From Streptomyces sp. SID13031 (lineage in GTDB: Bacteria; Actinomycetota; Actinomycetes; Propionibacteriales; Kribbellaceae), in assembly GCF_010548305.1 (NCBI RefSeq), contig NZ_JAAGLV010000026.1, positions 1 through 64,000 on the forward strand: a stretch of 64,000 nt of DNA, given 5' to 3'. Positions 31,590-40,166 of this stretch are shown here, in pieces (within the stretch, counting starts at the first letter, position 1; the number at the start of each line of letters is the position of its first letter). The notes under the pieces were generated by a model, which ran no database searches, was not told the origin of the DNA, and was given only the letters and a program-made list of their open reading frames with translations. A program made the position numbers and the translations under genes.

Positions 31590-32481
31590 TGAAGACCTCT
31601 TCCAGGCGGTGCCGGTGCTGTTCGACCCGGACCAGCCCGAGGCCGAGCTCGGCGATCGCGTCGCGGACCAGGTCGTACGTCTCTTCGCCGGCGATCTCGA
31701 CGAGGATCAGCGGACCGTCCGTGCGGGCGCGCGCTCCGACTCTGGTCAGCGCGGCGGTCAACCGATCACGCCCACTCAGATCCCGTACTTCGACCGCCAG
31801 CACGCCCGTCACGCCGGTCAGCGCGGCCTTGGACTCCGACCGGAGCAGCCGGCCACCGTCCAGTACGACGATGTGGTCGCAGACGTGTTCGAGCTCGCCG
31901 AGCAGGTGCGAGGTGATCAGCACGGGGATGCCGAACTCGGTGCCGATCCGGCGGACCAGCGTGAGCATCTCATCGCGCCCGGCCGGGTCGAGTCCGTTGG
32001 TCGGTTCGTCCAGCAGAACGAGTTTGGGGTCGTGCACCAGCGCCTGGGCCAGCTTGACGCGCTGCTTCATACCGGTCGAGTAGCCGCCCATCGGCCGGTA
32101 CCGTGCCTCGTCGAGCCCGACGTGCCGCAGTACGTCGGCTGCTCGTTCGCGGGCGGCCGTCGCGGGCAGGCCGGACATCTGCGCGAGGTGCACCACGAAC
32201 TCGGTCGCGGAGACGTCGGGTGGCAGGCAGTCGTGCTCCGGCATGTAGCCGACAAGAGCACGGACCGCCTCGCCGCCGGTGACCACGTCGTGTCCCAGCA
32301 CGATGGCGCTTCCGGCGGTCGGGGCGATCAGTCCGAGCAGAATCTTCAGCAGGGTCGACTTGCCGGCACCGTTGGCTCCGACCAGCCCGGTCACGCCGGA
32401 CCCCACTTCGACAGTCAGCTCGTCCAGGGCCGTCACACGCGGGTATCGCTTGCTCAACGATGTGGTCGCGAGAACGGGCAC
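31582..32481 (-). CDS. ABC transporter ATPase (first pair), first gene of the operon
   Basis: 299 residues. Walker A GANGAGKST, signature GGYSTGMKQRVKLA, Walker B LVLLDEPTNGLDP, switch His in ITSHLLGELE. With the next three genes it forms a tight ATPase-permease-ATPase-permease operon, all junctions 8 bp or less. No regulator gene lies within it. The two ATPases and two permeases probably form two related exporters or one heterotetramer. Confidence 0.92.
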   Translation of the reverse strand: MPVLATTSLSKRYPRVTALDELTVEVGSGVTGLVGANGAGKSTLLKILLGLIAPTAGSAIVLGHDVVTGGEAVRALVGYMPEHDCLPPDVSATEFVVHLAQMSGLPATAARERAADVLRHVGLDEARYRPMGGYSTGMKQRVKLAQALVHDPKLVLLDEPTNGLDPAGRDEMLTLVRRIGTEFGIPVLITSHLLGELEHVCDHIVVLDGGRLLRSESKAALTGVTGVLAVEVRDLSGRDRLTAALTRVGARARTDGPLILVEIAGEETYDLVRDAIAELGLGLVRVEQHRHRLEEVFSV

Positions 32482-32613
32482 CGGCCAACCCTAATGCCCA
32501 TGCCGCCCCGGACAGAATCACAGCCGTCCCACAGCTGTTGCGATCCGGTTCCAACTGCTCCCGTACCGCACTCGCGCCCGGGTAATTGCGTGGCGGGCCT
32601 ACTGCGCTGTGGC

Positions 32614-32619
32614 TAGGGT
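32614..32619 (+). promoter_or_regulatory. Minus-10 box of probably leaderless GNAT gene
   Basis: TAGGGT ends 6 nt before ATG 32626; no ribosome site. Confidence 0.5.
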
Positions 32620-32625
32620 CCGGGC

Positions 32626-33516
32626 ATGCGGATCAGGAAGGCGACGGCTGATGACGCCGCGGCGGTTTCGCGGTTGCGCCGGGAGACTTACTCGTACTCC
32701 GTGATGTCGCCGGCGTACATGCGGCACCAGATCACGGTCCAGACACCCGGCCAGCGGGTTCTCGCTCTGGTCGCTGAGGACGGCGACGACGTGGTCGGCT
32801 GGGGATCGGCCGCACTCAACGTGTGGACCAGCAAGCCGGGGCAGAGCGATCTGACGATCTATGTGCATCCAACGCGTCGGCGCGAAGGGATAGGTGGCTC
32901 GCTCGTGGAGCGGCTGCACGGGCATCTGAGTGAGGTCGGTGCGGAGCGGATCCGTACCTTCGCGACGCCGGCCGGATTGCCGTTCGCGACGAAGCTCGGC
33001 TACGAGCCGTCCCGGGTGATGCACTACTCCGGCGTCGATCCCCGGGTCCTGCCCGAGCAGCCGCCGGTGCCCGACGGGATCCGGATCGCCACCCTGGACA
33101 CGCTTGAGCCGCGGCAGGTCTTCGTCGCCGACACGGCCGCTTCGCTCGACGAACCGGGTGATTCGCCGATCGACTCGGTCGACTACGACAACTGGCTCGA
33201 CGAGATCTGGAACTCGCCATCGGTGGACAAGGCGCTCGGCGTCGCGGCGCTGGCCGGCGATGAGGTGGCTTGCTTCACCTCGATCGAGTCCGACGGCGAC
33301 CGGGCCTGGTCGGGCATGACGGGCACTGTTCCGCAGTACAGGGGTCGTGGACTCGCGAAGCTGGTCAAGTCGGTCGCGCTGCGCCGGTGTGCCGATGCCG
33401 GCATCGTCGGGGCGTTCACCTCGAACGACGATGCGAACGGCCCGATGCTCGCGGTCAACGCCTGGCTCGGTTATCGCCGGATCGAAACGCAGACGAGTCT
33501 GCTGCGGATGCTCTGA
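32626..33516 (+). CDS. Double-domain GNAT acetyltransferase (copy 1)
   Basis: 296 residues made of two GNAT domains: about 1-140 with the acetyl-CoA loop RRREGIGGSLVERL, and about 150-296 with QYRGRGLAKLVKSVAL. The closing MLAVNAWLGYRR is the usual acetyltransferase strand-helix end. A similar gene follows 106 bp downstream, so this is a tandem duplication. The acceptor is unknown; relatives are annotated near mycothiol synthase-like enzymes, but nothing here proves that. Confidence 0.85.
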   Translation: MRIRKATADDAAAVSRLRRETYSYSVMSPAYMRHQITVQTPGQRVLALVAEDGDDVVGWGSAALNVWTSKPGQSDLTIYVHPTRRREGIGGSLVERLHGHLSEVGAERIRTFATPAGLPFATKLGYEPSRVMHYSGVDPRVLPEQPPVPDGIRIATLDTLEPRQVFVADTAASLDEPGDSPIDSVDYDNWLDEIWNSPSVDKALGVAALAGDEVACFTSIESDGDRAWSGMTGTVPQYRGRGLAKLVKSVALRRCADAGIVGAFTSNDDANGPMLAVNAWLGYRRIETQTSLLRML

Positions 33517-33622
33517 GACGCCGCCTGGACGCTTTTTCGTTAGGTAACTATTGCAGCCGTCCAGACCAGTTTGCTCCTGACCACGGGTATCTTCCGGACA
33601 AACGTCGCTGAAGGAGTCGCTG

Positions 33623-34510
33623 ATGGAGATCAGGCCGGCCGTACCGGACGACGCCGACGCCGCGGTGGCGCTCTACGACCTCGTCGAGCCGTGGTCCGTC
33701 ACCACCGCCGACCTGCTGCGCAGGGGGATCGAGAGTCGCGGTGGTTCCCGGGCTCGCGCGACCTCCGCCGCTTTCGAGGATGACCTGCTGATCGGCTGGG
33801 CGTCGTGCGCACTGATCCCGGGGTCCAATCCGGTCAGCGCCCAATCGCGGGTGATAGTGCATCCGCAGTACCGCAGTCGCGGCGCCGGTACGGGGCTGGT
33901 GGAGTGGATCCATGAGCACCTGAAGGCGGCGGGTGCGGTGAACGTCCGCATCTTCGCCGATCCGGAATCGCAGGAGTGGGCGTCGCGCTGGGGCTACCAG
34001 CAGACCCGGCAGGTGCACTACGCGGGGATCGATCCGCGACTGGTGCCGGACCTTCCCGAAGTACCGGAAGGAGTGCAGTTGGTGCCGCTGGCCGAGGTCG
34101 ACCCGCGGCTCGTGCACGCGGCCGATGAAGTTGCCCAGCGCACCAAACCGGGCGATGCGAAGATCGAGAGCCGCTCGTACGACGACTGGCTGGCCGATAT
34201 CTGGAAGGCGCCGGGCATGATGCTCGAACTGAGCGTCGCGGCCCTGAAAGACGGCGAGGTCATCGGCTTCACGCTCGGCAACGGCAGCCAGCACAAGATC
34301 TGGTCGCAGATGACGGGGACGCTGCCGGAGTACCAGGGACGCGGCGTGGCCAAGCTGGTGAAGTGTGCCGCCCTCCGCCTGGCCGCCGACGCCGGTGTCG
34401 TCGGCGCCTACACCGCGAACTACGACGGCAACGAACCGATGCTCGCCGTCAATGAATGGCTCGGCTACCGCCGAGCGGCCACTCACTCAGTCTTGGTCTG
34501 CCCGCTTTAA
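33623..34510 (+). CDS. Double-domain GNAT acetyltransferase (copy 2)
   Basis: 295 residues from ATG 33623 with GAAGGAG upstream. Same two-domain plan as its neighbour: first loop QYRSRGAGTGLVEWI, second YQGRGVAKLVKCAAL, ending PMLAVNEWLGYRR. The second domains of the two copies are clearly closer than the first ones (first-domain acceptor parts differ), suggesting divergence of substrate. The stop overlaps the stop of the convergent MaoC gene. Confidence 0.85.
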   Translation: MEIRPAVPDDADAAVALYDLVEPWSVTTADLLRRGIESRGGSRARATSAAFEDDLLIGWASCALIPGSNPVSAQSRVIVHPQYRSRGAGTGLVEWIHEHLKAAGAVNVRIFADPESQEWASRWGYQQTRQVHYAGIDPRLVPDLPEVPEGVQLVPLAEVDPRLVHAADEVAQRTKPGDAKIESRSYDDWLADIWKAPGMMLELSVAALKDGEVIGFTLGNGSQHKIWSQMTGTLPEYQGRGVAKLVKCAALRLAADAGVVGAYTANYDGNEPMLAVNEWLGYRRAATHSVLVCPL

Positions 34511-34959
34511 CGAACGAGCAGTACTACGGTCTCGGCGACGCAGGCCGGCTTGGTGGAGTCTTCGAGCTCGATGACCCACTGGAGCGAGACCTGTACGCCC
34601 GCCGGAGTCTCCTGCGCACCGGCGATCGAGGCGCTCGCGCGGACGCGGCGGCCGACCGGGACCGGGCTGGGGAAACGGACCTTGTTGACGCCGTAGTTGA
34701 GCTTGGCCGTGACACCCTTGACCGAGAAGAGCTCCTCGCCGAAGCGGGCGATCAGGCTCAGCGTCAGGTAGCCGTGGGCGATGGTGCCGCCGTACGGGCC
34801 CTTGGTCGCGCGCGCCACGTCGACGTGGATCCACTGGTGGTCACCGGTCGCCTCGGCGAACTGGTTCACCTGCTCCTGGGTGATCTCCAGCCACTCGGTC
34901 TCACCCAGCTGGGTACCGACCGCATGTACGACCTCGTCAACACCGGTGAAGGTTTGCAT
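34507..34959 (-). CDS. MaoC-like (R)-hydratase family protein
   Basis: 150 residues with a hot-dog fold. The hydratase-2 dyad is visible as ATGDHQWIHVD (D40, H45), and YGGTIAHGYLTLSL is the usual following helix. It would add water to a trans-2-enoyl-CoA giving the (R)-3-hydroxy form. I start at ATG 34959, 14 bp downstream of the SDR gene; the two form an operon and could act in sequence (3-hydroxyacyl reduction and dehydration). Confidence 0.9.
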   Translation of the reverse strand: MQTFTGVDEVVHAVGTQLGETEWLEITQEQVNQFAEATGDHQWIHVDVARATKGPYGGTIAHGYLTLSLIARFGEELFSVKGVTAKLNYGVNKVRFPSPVPVGRRVRASASIAGAQETPAGVQVSLQWVIELEDSTKPACVAETVVLLVR

Positions 34960-34972
34960 TTTCCCTGAGCTC

Positions 34973-35728
34973 CTAGTTGCGGGGTCCGCCGGCGACGTAC
35001 AGGACCTGGCCGGAGACGAAACCGGCCTCTTCACTGCAGAAGAACGACGCGGCGGCGGCGATGTCCTCGGGCTTGCCGGTCCGGTTCACCGGGATGGTGG
35101 CCGCGGTGGCCTTCTTGAACTCCTCGAAGTCGACGCCGACCCGGGCCGCGGTGGCCGCCGTCATGTCGGTCTCGATGAAGCCCGGCGCGATCGCGTTCGA
35201 GGTGACGCCGAACTTGCCCAGCTCGAAGGCCAGCGTCTTGGCCAGCCCCTGCAGGCCGGCCTTCGCGGCGGCGTAGTTGGACTGGCCGCGGTTGCCCAGC
35301 GCCGAGGTGGAGGACAGGAAGACCAGCCGGCCGTAGCCGGCGTCGACCATGTGCTTCTGGCAGGCCTTCGACATCAGGAAGCTGCCGCGCAGGTGCACCG
35401 ACATAACGGTGTCCCAGTCGTCCTCGGACATCTTGAACAGCAGGTTGTCGCGCAGGACGCCGGCGTTGTTCACCAGGATCGTCGGCGCGCCCAGCTCGGC
35501 CACCACCCGCTCGACCGCTGCGGCGACCTGGTCGGACTTGCTGACGTCACACCCGATCGCGACGGCCTTGCCGCCCGCTTCGGTGATCGCTTCGACGGTG
35601 CCCGCGCAGGCGGCCTCGTCGAGGTCCAGTACTGCGACCGCATTGCCGTCGGCGGCGAGCCGCTGCGCCACGGCGGCGCCGATTCCCCGGGCCGACCCGG
35701 TCACGATCGCCACTCGCTGCTCGCTCAT
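34973..35728 (-). CDS. Short-chain dehydrogenase, 3-ketoacyl reductase (FabG) type
   Basis: 251 residues from ATG 35728 with AAGGAG 7 nt upstream. TGSARGIGAA cofactor loop, NNAG (VNNAGVLRD), Ser-Tyr-Lys in VFLSSTSA and SNYAAAKAGL, and the Asn in the middle helix. The GFIETDMTA segment is typical of FabG-like enzymes acting on CoA or ACP esters. Operon partner of the MaoC gene; divergent from the thioesterase operon, so the block is probably a small acyl-CoA pathway. Confidence 0.93.
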   Translation of the reverse strand: MSEQRVAIVTGSARGIGAAVAQRLAADGNAVAVLDLDEAACAGTVEAITEAGGKAVAIGCDVSKSDQVAAAVERVVAELGAPTILVNNAGVLRDNLLFKMSEDDWDTVMSVHLRGSFLMSKACQKHMVDAGYGRLVFLSSTSALGNRGQSNYAAAKAGLQGLAKTLAFELGKFGVTSNAIAPGFIETDMTAATAARVGVDFEEFKKATAATIPVNRTGKPEDIAAAASFFCSEEAGFVSGQVLYVAGGPRN

Positions 35729-35820
35729 CCGCCAACTCCTTCTGTGCACGGTCTGTATCCGGGGATGACATTACCCACGTTCTGTCAGCCCCGGCGTGGT
35801 CAGGATGGGATGATCGCCGT

Positions 35821-36249
35821 GTGGCTCATCACAACCGGCACGTTTACCACTGTCCGCTCCGCTGGGGTGACATGGACGCGCTGGGCCACGTCAACAACGG
35901 CCGGTACGTCGACTACCTGCAGGACGCCCGGGTGGATTTCCTGTTCCGGACCGCCAAGGAGCTCGGCGCCGACAACCTGGAGACCGGGCTGCTGGTCGCC
36001 CGGCACGAGGTGCAGTACCGGCGGCCGCTCGTCTTCCGGCCGGAGCCGGTCCAGATCGAGCTGTGGATCAGCGAGATCAAGGCGGCCTCGTTCGTCGTCG
36101 ACTACGAGATCCTCGATGCCGGCCCGGAATCGCGCACCACGTACGTCGAGGCGCGCACCCGGCTCGTCCCGTTCGATTTCGCCGCGAACCGCCTGCGCCG
36201 GATCACCCCGGTCGAGCGCGCGGCGCTGGAGAAGCTGGTGGGCGCATGA
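35821..36249 (+). CDS. Acyl-CoA thioesterase (4HBT hot-dog) 1
   Basis: 142 residues from GTG 35821. The 4HBT active-site region reads WGDMDALGHVNNGRYVDYLQ, with the Asp and the H-V-N-N motif. No ribosome site; GATGAT lies 6 nt upstream, so it may be leaderless. It overlaps the next thioesterase by 4 bp (ATGA), an unusual pairing of two hot-dog genes. Confidence 0.9.
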   Translation: MAHHNRHVYHCPLRWGDMDALGHVNNGRYVDYLQDARVDFLFRTAKELGADNLETGLLVARHEVQYRRPLVFRPEPVQIELWISEIKAASFVVDYEILDAGPESRTTYVEARTRLVPFDFAANRLRRITPVERAALEKLVGA

Positions 36250-36665
36250 CCTTCAGTCATCCCGTCCTGGTCCGCTGGTCCGACATCGACTCCTACGACC
36301 ACGTGAACAACGTCCGGTACTTCGACTACTTCCAGGAAGCCCGGATCCTGTTCCTGGCCCAGCTGGTCGGGGTCGAGGGCGACTATTTCGCGCACTACCC
36401 GGTCGTACTGGTCAGTCAGACCGTCGACTACAAGCGCCCGATCCTGCTGCGGCAGCCGCCGTACGAGGTGGATGTCTGGGTCGACGAGGTCGGCAGTACG
36501 TCGTACACGCTGGGCTCCCGGATCGTCGATCGCACGGGCGAGACCGAGGACGTCTATGCGAAGGCGGTCTCGGTGCTGGTCGCGGTGGACGGCGAGACGC
36601 ATGCCAAGCGGCCGCTGTCCGACGCCGAACGGGAAGCCCTGCTGCGGCACGTTTCGGCGGCTTGA
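36246..36665 (+). CDS. Acyl-CoA thioesterase (4HBT hot-dog) 2
   Basis: 139 residues. Active-site region WSDIDSYDHVNNVRYFDYFQ, parallel to its neighbour, so the two are tandem paralogues. The coupled translation suggests a heteromeric enzyme or two chain-length specificities. The globin gene begins 14 bp after its stop. Confidence 0.9.
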   Translation: MTFSHPVLVRWSDIDSYDHVNNVRYFDYFQEARILFLAQLVGVEGDYFAHYPVVLVSQTVDYKRPILLRQPPYEVDVWVDEVGSTSYTLGSRIVDRTGETEDVYAKAVSVLVAVDGETHAKRPLSDAEREALLRHVSAA

Positions 36666-36678
36666 GACACTGGTGGCG

Positions 36679-37098
36679 ATGAGCGAGCCGAAGAGTTTCT
36701 ACGAGGCCGTGGGCGGGGCCGACACCTTCCACCGGTTGGTGGCCGCTTTCTACCGCGGCGTCGCCGCCGATCCCGAGCTGCGCGCGATGTACCCGGAGGA
36801 GGACCTCGGCCCGGCCGAGGTGCGCTTCCGGATGTTCCTCGAGCAGTACTGGGGTGGACCGCGGACGTATTCCGAGCAGCGCGGGCATCCCCGGCTGCGG
36901 ATGCGGCACAACCCGTTCGCCATCACCCCGACCGCCCGGGACAGCTGGCTGCGTCACATGCGGGCCGCTCTCGACGAGATCAAGCTGGAACCGGACCGCG
37001 ACCAGGAGATCTGGACGTACATGGTGATGGCCGCGCAGAGCATGGTGAACACCGACGAACCGACCTACCCCGGCGCGATCGACGTGTCCGGCAACTGA
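36679..37098 (+). CDS. glbO: Truncated haemoglobin, group II (GlbO type)
   Basis: 139 residues. Family features: FYEAVGGADTFHRLVAAFY at the start, …MFLEQYWGGPRTYSEQRG, proximal His in RMRHNPFAIT and the Trp in DSWLRHM. Group II globins bind oxygen tightly and are associated with membrane and peroxide chemistry; in actinobacteria the gene is often next to thioesterases and an aminopeptidase, as here and at 49.8 kb. Confidence 0.93.
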   Translation: MSEPKSFYEAVGGADTFHRLVAAFYRGVAADPELRAMYPEEDLGPAEVRFRMFLEQYWGGPRTYSEQRGHPRLRMRHNPFAITPTARDSWLRHMRAALDEIKLEPDRDQEIWTYMVMAAQSMVNTDEPTYPGAIDVSGN

Positions 37099-37120
37099 CT
37101 TCTTAGGAGAACCAAAGAGC

Positions 37121-37552
37121 ATGGCTGCCATTCGCACCGCCAAGGCCCACTGGGAAGGCTCGCTGCTGGAGGGGGCCGGCCAGGTCAACCTCGAGTCGTC
37201 GAAGCTCGGCTCGTTCGACGTGACCTGGGCCGCCCGGTCCAACGACAAGGCCGAGGGCGTGACCAGCCCGGAAGAGCTGATCGCCGCCGCCCACTCGACC
37301 TGCTTCTCGATGGCGCTGTCGCACGCACTCGCCGGTGCGGGCAACGCCCCGGAGTCGATCGACACCACCGCCGACGTCACCTTCGTCCCCGGCGAGGGCA
37401 TCACCGGCATCAAGCTTTCGGTCAACGGCAAGGTCCCCGGCCTGACCGCCGACGAGTTTGCCCAGTTCGCCGAAGAGGCCAAGAAGAACTGCCCGGTCTC
37501 CCAGGCCCTCACCGGCACCACCATCACCCTGGACGTAACCTTCACCGCCTGA
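37121..37552 (+). CDS. OsmC family peroxiredoxin-like protein
   Basis: 143 residues from ATG 37121 after TTAGGAGAACC. The two redox cysteines of OsmC/Ohr are visible: Cys 61 (HSTCFSMALS) and Cys 124 (KKNCPVSQAL), with SPEELIAAAH before the first. Reduces organic hydroperoxides, probably with a dithiol cofactor. It follows the globin gene by 22 bp and likely belongs to its transcript; terminator after it. Confidence 0.95.
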   Translation: MAAIRTAKAHWEGSLLEGAGQVNLESSKLGSFDVTWAARSNDKAEGVTSPEELIAAAHSTCFSMALSHALAGAGNAPESIDTTADVTFVPGEGITGIKLSVNGKVPGLTADEFAQFAEEAKKNCPVSQALTGTTITLDVTFTA

Positions 37553-37567
37553 CGCCCCACTACGCCG

Positions 37568-37602
37568 AACGGCGCCGGAACCCTCGTGGTCCCGGCGCCG
37601 TT
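37568..37602 (+). terminator. Terminator of the thioesterase-globin-OsmC operon
   Basis: AACGGCGCCGG … CCGGCGCCGTT is a perfect 11-bp stem followed by TCG; 15 bp after the OsmC stop. Confidence 0.8.
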
Positions 37603-37849
37603 TCGCCTGCCTACTTGCTCCGACAGGCCCACTTTGTGCGCCACCTGAGCATTTGGCCGGATCAGATTCGCTCACGTCGTGCACAAGGTTGCTGCTACGG
37701 CGATATCGGAAGGTGGGGAGAGGTTGAACCTCAACTCGCTGAAGTGGGCGATTCTGGTTCCGGTCGCCCCACCCGTGCTCGTGTCTCGAGGTAGCGCGTG
37801 GTGCCTACCCAAACCACAGGCCGGGCAGCCTCATTGGGGGCGCGTTGTA

Positions 37850-38439
37850 CTACTGCCAGGAGCGGCGGGCTGGATCCCAGGTGCCGCTGATTCGCTCGCC
37901 GTTGAGGATCTCGTCCAGCGAGGTGCTGCAGAACGTCAGCGCCGCGTTCAGATCCCAGTACTCCCGTGGATACTCGGCGAATCCTGCAGCGGAGCGGGGG
38001 AAGCCGGTAACCCAGTCATCACTCGGAGACTGGATCTTGTTCGGCAGCGTCATCTGGCGCCGGCTGGCTTCGCGTTGAAGGACAGTGGCCAGGCGGGCGG
38101 CATCGAACGGGATGTCTGCAACGATCCGGACGATGTCAGCCAGGTCGCGTAGCGGGTCGAGGCCTTGTCGCCGTCCTGGCCGTGCCATTCGTAGAGGGCG
38201 CAGACCTTGTCGGCAAGGTGATTTTCGATCGGGGTCGTGGGGACAGAGGGAAGGTCTCGCAGGGTCTCGTGATCGATGATCGGCTTCAATGCCACCTGGT
38301 CGACCGGGCTATCGATGTGCCGTCGGGTGGTGAGGTCGATGCTGAAGGTCTCGAACTCTCGACCGCCTAGCAGGGCCTGAGCCTTCACCTTGGCGGTTTC
38401 GGGGCCATAACCGTAGGGGTCGGCTTCCTCTTCTGCAGT
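37850..38439 (-). pseudogene. Remnant of an AbiEii-type nucleotidyltransferase toxin
   Basis: From 38439 the frame reads …YGYGPETAKVKAQALLGG…, then a segment with DLTTRRHIDSPVDQV and ENHLADKVCALYEWHG typical of AbiEii/AbiGii toxins. At about 38148-38152 one C is missing and the frame changes, after which RDLADIVRIVADIPFDAA and a further C-terminal part follow. The N-terminal half with the GSxxD-type catalytic site is absent, and an in-frame stop (38440-38442) precedes the remnant. Not functional. Confidence 0.7.
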
Positions 38440-38939
38440 TCAGGGGTCATCAACTCTAGAATCCGGGTGTCGGGTCGGTAGCCGACTGCTTTCAGTACAG
38501 CGACGAGCAGGGCGCTTCCGTCTGGAGATCCGAACTGCGCCGCCGCCGGATCGAGCGCCTCAACGAGGGCTGCGGAATCGACGCCTGTGGTGGTGACAGC
38601 ATCACGGACCACGGCGGCGAGGTGGTCGAAGTCGGTGCCGCCGGTGGCCAGATCGTTGACGGTGCGGGCGACGGTGGTCACCGGTAGCCCATTGACTCGG
38701 GTGACATCTCCATCGGGTAGGCCGCGCTTGCGGTACCGGGTATCCGGCTGCGTGGTCTGCCGGCGTACGGCGGTAGTGAACTCGTACTTGGACGGCAGCA
38801 GGTCACCGAGTCCGTGCACGGCTGCCGCGGATTCACCAGACGCTACTGCCAGCGGCTGGTTGCCCGCCGGTTGGCTCCCGGTGGCCAGCCAGGCTGCGCG
38901 CAGGCCTTGCAATGTCGCCGATGAGTTGACTGAGCTCAA
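38385..38939 (-). pseudogene. Remnant of an AbiEi-type antitoxin
   Basis: The frame contains …GESAAAVHGLGDLLPSKYEF… and …LPVTTVARTVNDLATGG, characteristic of AbiEi antitoxin C-terminal domains, and runs directly before the toxin remnant as in AbiE operons. The N-terminal winged helix that binds the promoter is missing, so the gene begins mid-domain. Its last part overlaps the toxin remnant in another frame, as expected after deletion. Confidence 0.65.
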
Positions 38940-38961
38940 CCGGGAGATGGGCCTGTACTGA

Positions 38962-39021
38962 CGTTTCGTTCATCGTTGTCACGACGCCAACGTGCTCTAC
39001 CCCAACAGCCCGCGCGACCTG
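38962..39021 (+). pseudogene. Possible N-terminal fragment of a PIN-domain toxin
   Basis: Read from 38968 the plus strand gives VHRCHDANVLYPNSPRDLL. PIN toxins of actinobacteria commonly begin with a strand ending in Y-DANVLYPN-x-x-RDLL, where the Asp is a metal ligand. Only about 20 residues remain, between a stop at 38959-38961 and unrelated sequence. Confidence 0.45.
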
Positions 39022-39255
39022 CTCTCCGGAACGCGTGGTCGGTGGCGACGCCTACCGGGTACCGCACGCGAGTGCGATCGACGTGACGTGGGTCCGGTGG
39101 GCCTTGGTGGTGCGTCGCCGGTGGTTCGGGTGGGGTCGATGCGTCGGCCCGGGGTGTGAGTACGGGTGGGGGAAGGCGGCGCCCGCATAACTCGGTAGTT
39201 GTTGGCTCGTTGAGGGTGAGGTTGAGGGCCTGGGGGTGGTGGGTATGTGTGGGGA
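39022..39255. other. Non-coding stretch after the toxin fragments
   Basis: Open frames here are short and Arg/Pro/Thr-rich without a ribosome site; I see no gene. It probably is debris of the toxin-antitoxin loci plus the 3' flank of the MscS gene. Confidence 0.4.
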
Positions 39256-40089
39256 TCAGTTGTGGGGTTCGTGGCCGCCGGGGGCGCGCTCGGGGAGGGA
39301 CTCGACCGGCTGGCGGGAGTCGGAGCGTGGGGGATCCGTTGGGGCGTCCTGGGCAGTGAGGCCGTCGGCGGCTTCGGCGGCGCTGCCTACGCCGGTGGTG
39401 GAGGCAGCGGGGGCGTCGGGGTCGCGGGTGGTCAGGTTGCCGAGGCGGAGGACCTCGCCGTTGCGGACGTACCAGGTGGTGCCGTCCTCGCCGCGCAGTT
39501 GGGTGACGCGCAGACCGACCGCCTCGACGACGCCGGTCGCCTTCTCCATGTCGACCAGGTCGCCGACGCCGTACTGGTCCTCGAAGATCATGAAGATCCC
39601 GGCCAGGAAGTCCTTCACCAGCGTCTGCGCGCCGAAGCCGAGCGCCACGCCGATGATGCTGGCCGACGCGACCACCGGCAGGATGTTGAAACCGAGCTCG
39701 GCCAGCACCATCACCACCAGTACCGCGGTCAGGATGATGGTGACCGTGCTGCTCAGCAGCGACGCGATCGTCTCGGCCCGCTGCGCGCGGCGGTCGCTGT
39801 TCAGCGTCTGTTCGACGAACTCCTGCCCGCGCTTGGACTTGGCCAGCACGCCGGCGACGGCGCCGTTGCCGGTCCTCCGGGCGAAGCGCCGGATCGCCTT
39901 GTGCAGGAGCCAGCGGACCACGAAGAACGCCACGACCAGCCCGATGATCCGGGCCGGCACGGTGACGATCTGGTCCGTCACTTCCAGCTTGCCGTCGTTG
40001 CCTCGCCGGAAGAACGTCGGGAACGTTTCCGGGACGGAAAACAGGGGGTGACTGAGCAGGGACACGGGGTAACTGAGCAGAATAGGCAT
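39256..40089 (-). CDS. Small-conductance mechanosensitive channel (MscS family)
   Basis: 277 residues. Hydrophobic helices at about 40-65, 105-130 and 135-155, then the MscS pore/beta motif GVALGFGAQTLVKDFLAGIFM, and the soluble beta domain …QYGVGDLVDMEKATGVVEAVGLRVTQLR…. The C-terminus is a short acidic/Pro-rich tail (…PERAPGGHEPHN). It releases solutes on hypo-osmotic shock. The start ATG 40089 is preceded by GGCGGCGAG or by TAGGGC 6 nt upstream. Confidence 0.93.
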   Translation of the reverse strand: MPILLSYPVSLLSHPLFSVPETFPTFFRRGNDGKLEVTDQIVTVPARIIGLVVAFFVVRWLLHKAIRRFARRTGNGAVAGVLAKSKRGQEFVEQTLNSDRRAQRAETIASLLSSTVTIILTAVLVVMVLAELGFNILPVVASASIIGVALGFGAQTLVKDFLAGIFMIFEDQYGVGDLVDMEKATGVVEAVGLRVTQLRGEDGTTWYVRNGEVLRLGNLTTRDPDAPAASTTGVGSAAEAADGLTAQDAPTDPPRSDSRQPVESLPERAPGGHEPHN

Positions 40090-40166
40090 CTCGCCGCCCT
40101 ACTGTAGTGATCGCCGCCAAGATCTCTGCATCCCGACCGGAGAATTGCGAGGAGGAACGAACGGAT

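Noticed and set aside
34781..36682. 633-residue frame spanning MaoC, SDR and thioesterase genes
   Set aside because: Runs through five good genes on both strands; composition is typical shadow coding.
37611..37849. Plus-strand frame upstream of the AbiE remnants
   Set aside because: No ribosome site and atypical composition; I see nothing convincing in this 240-bp gap.
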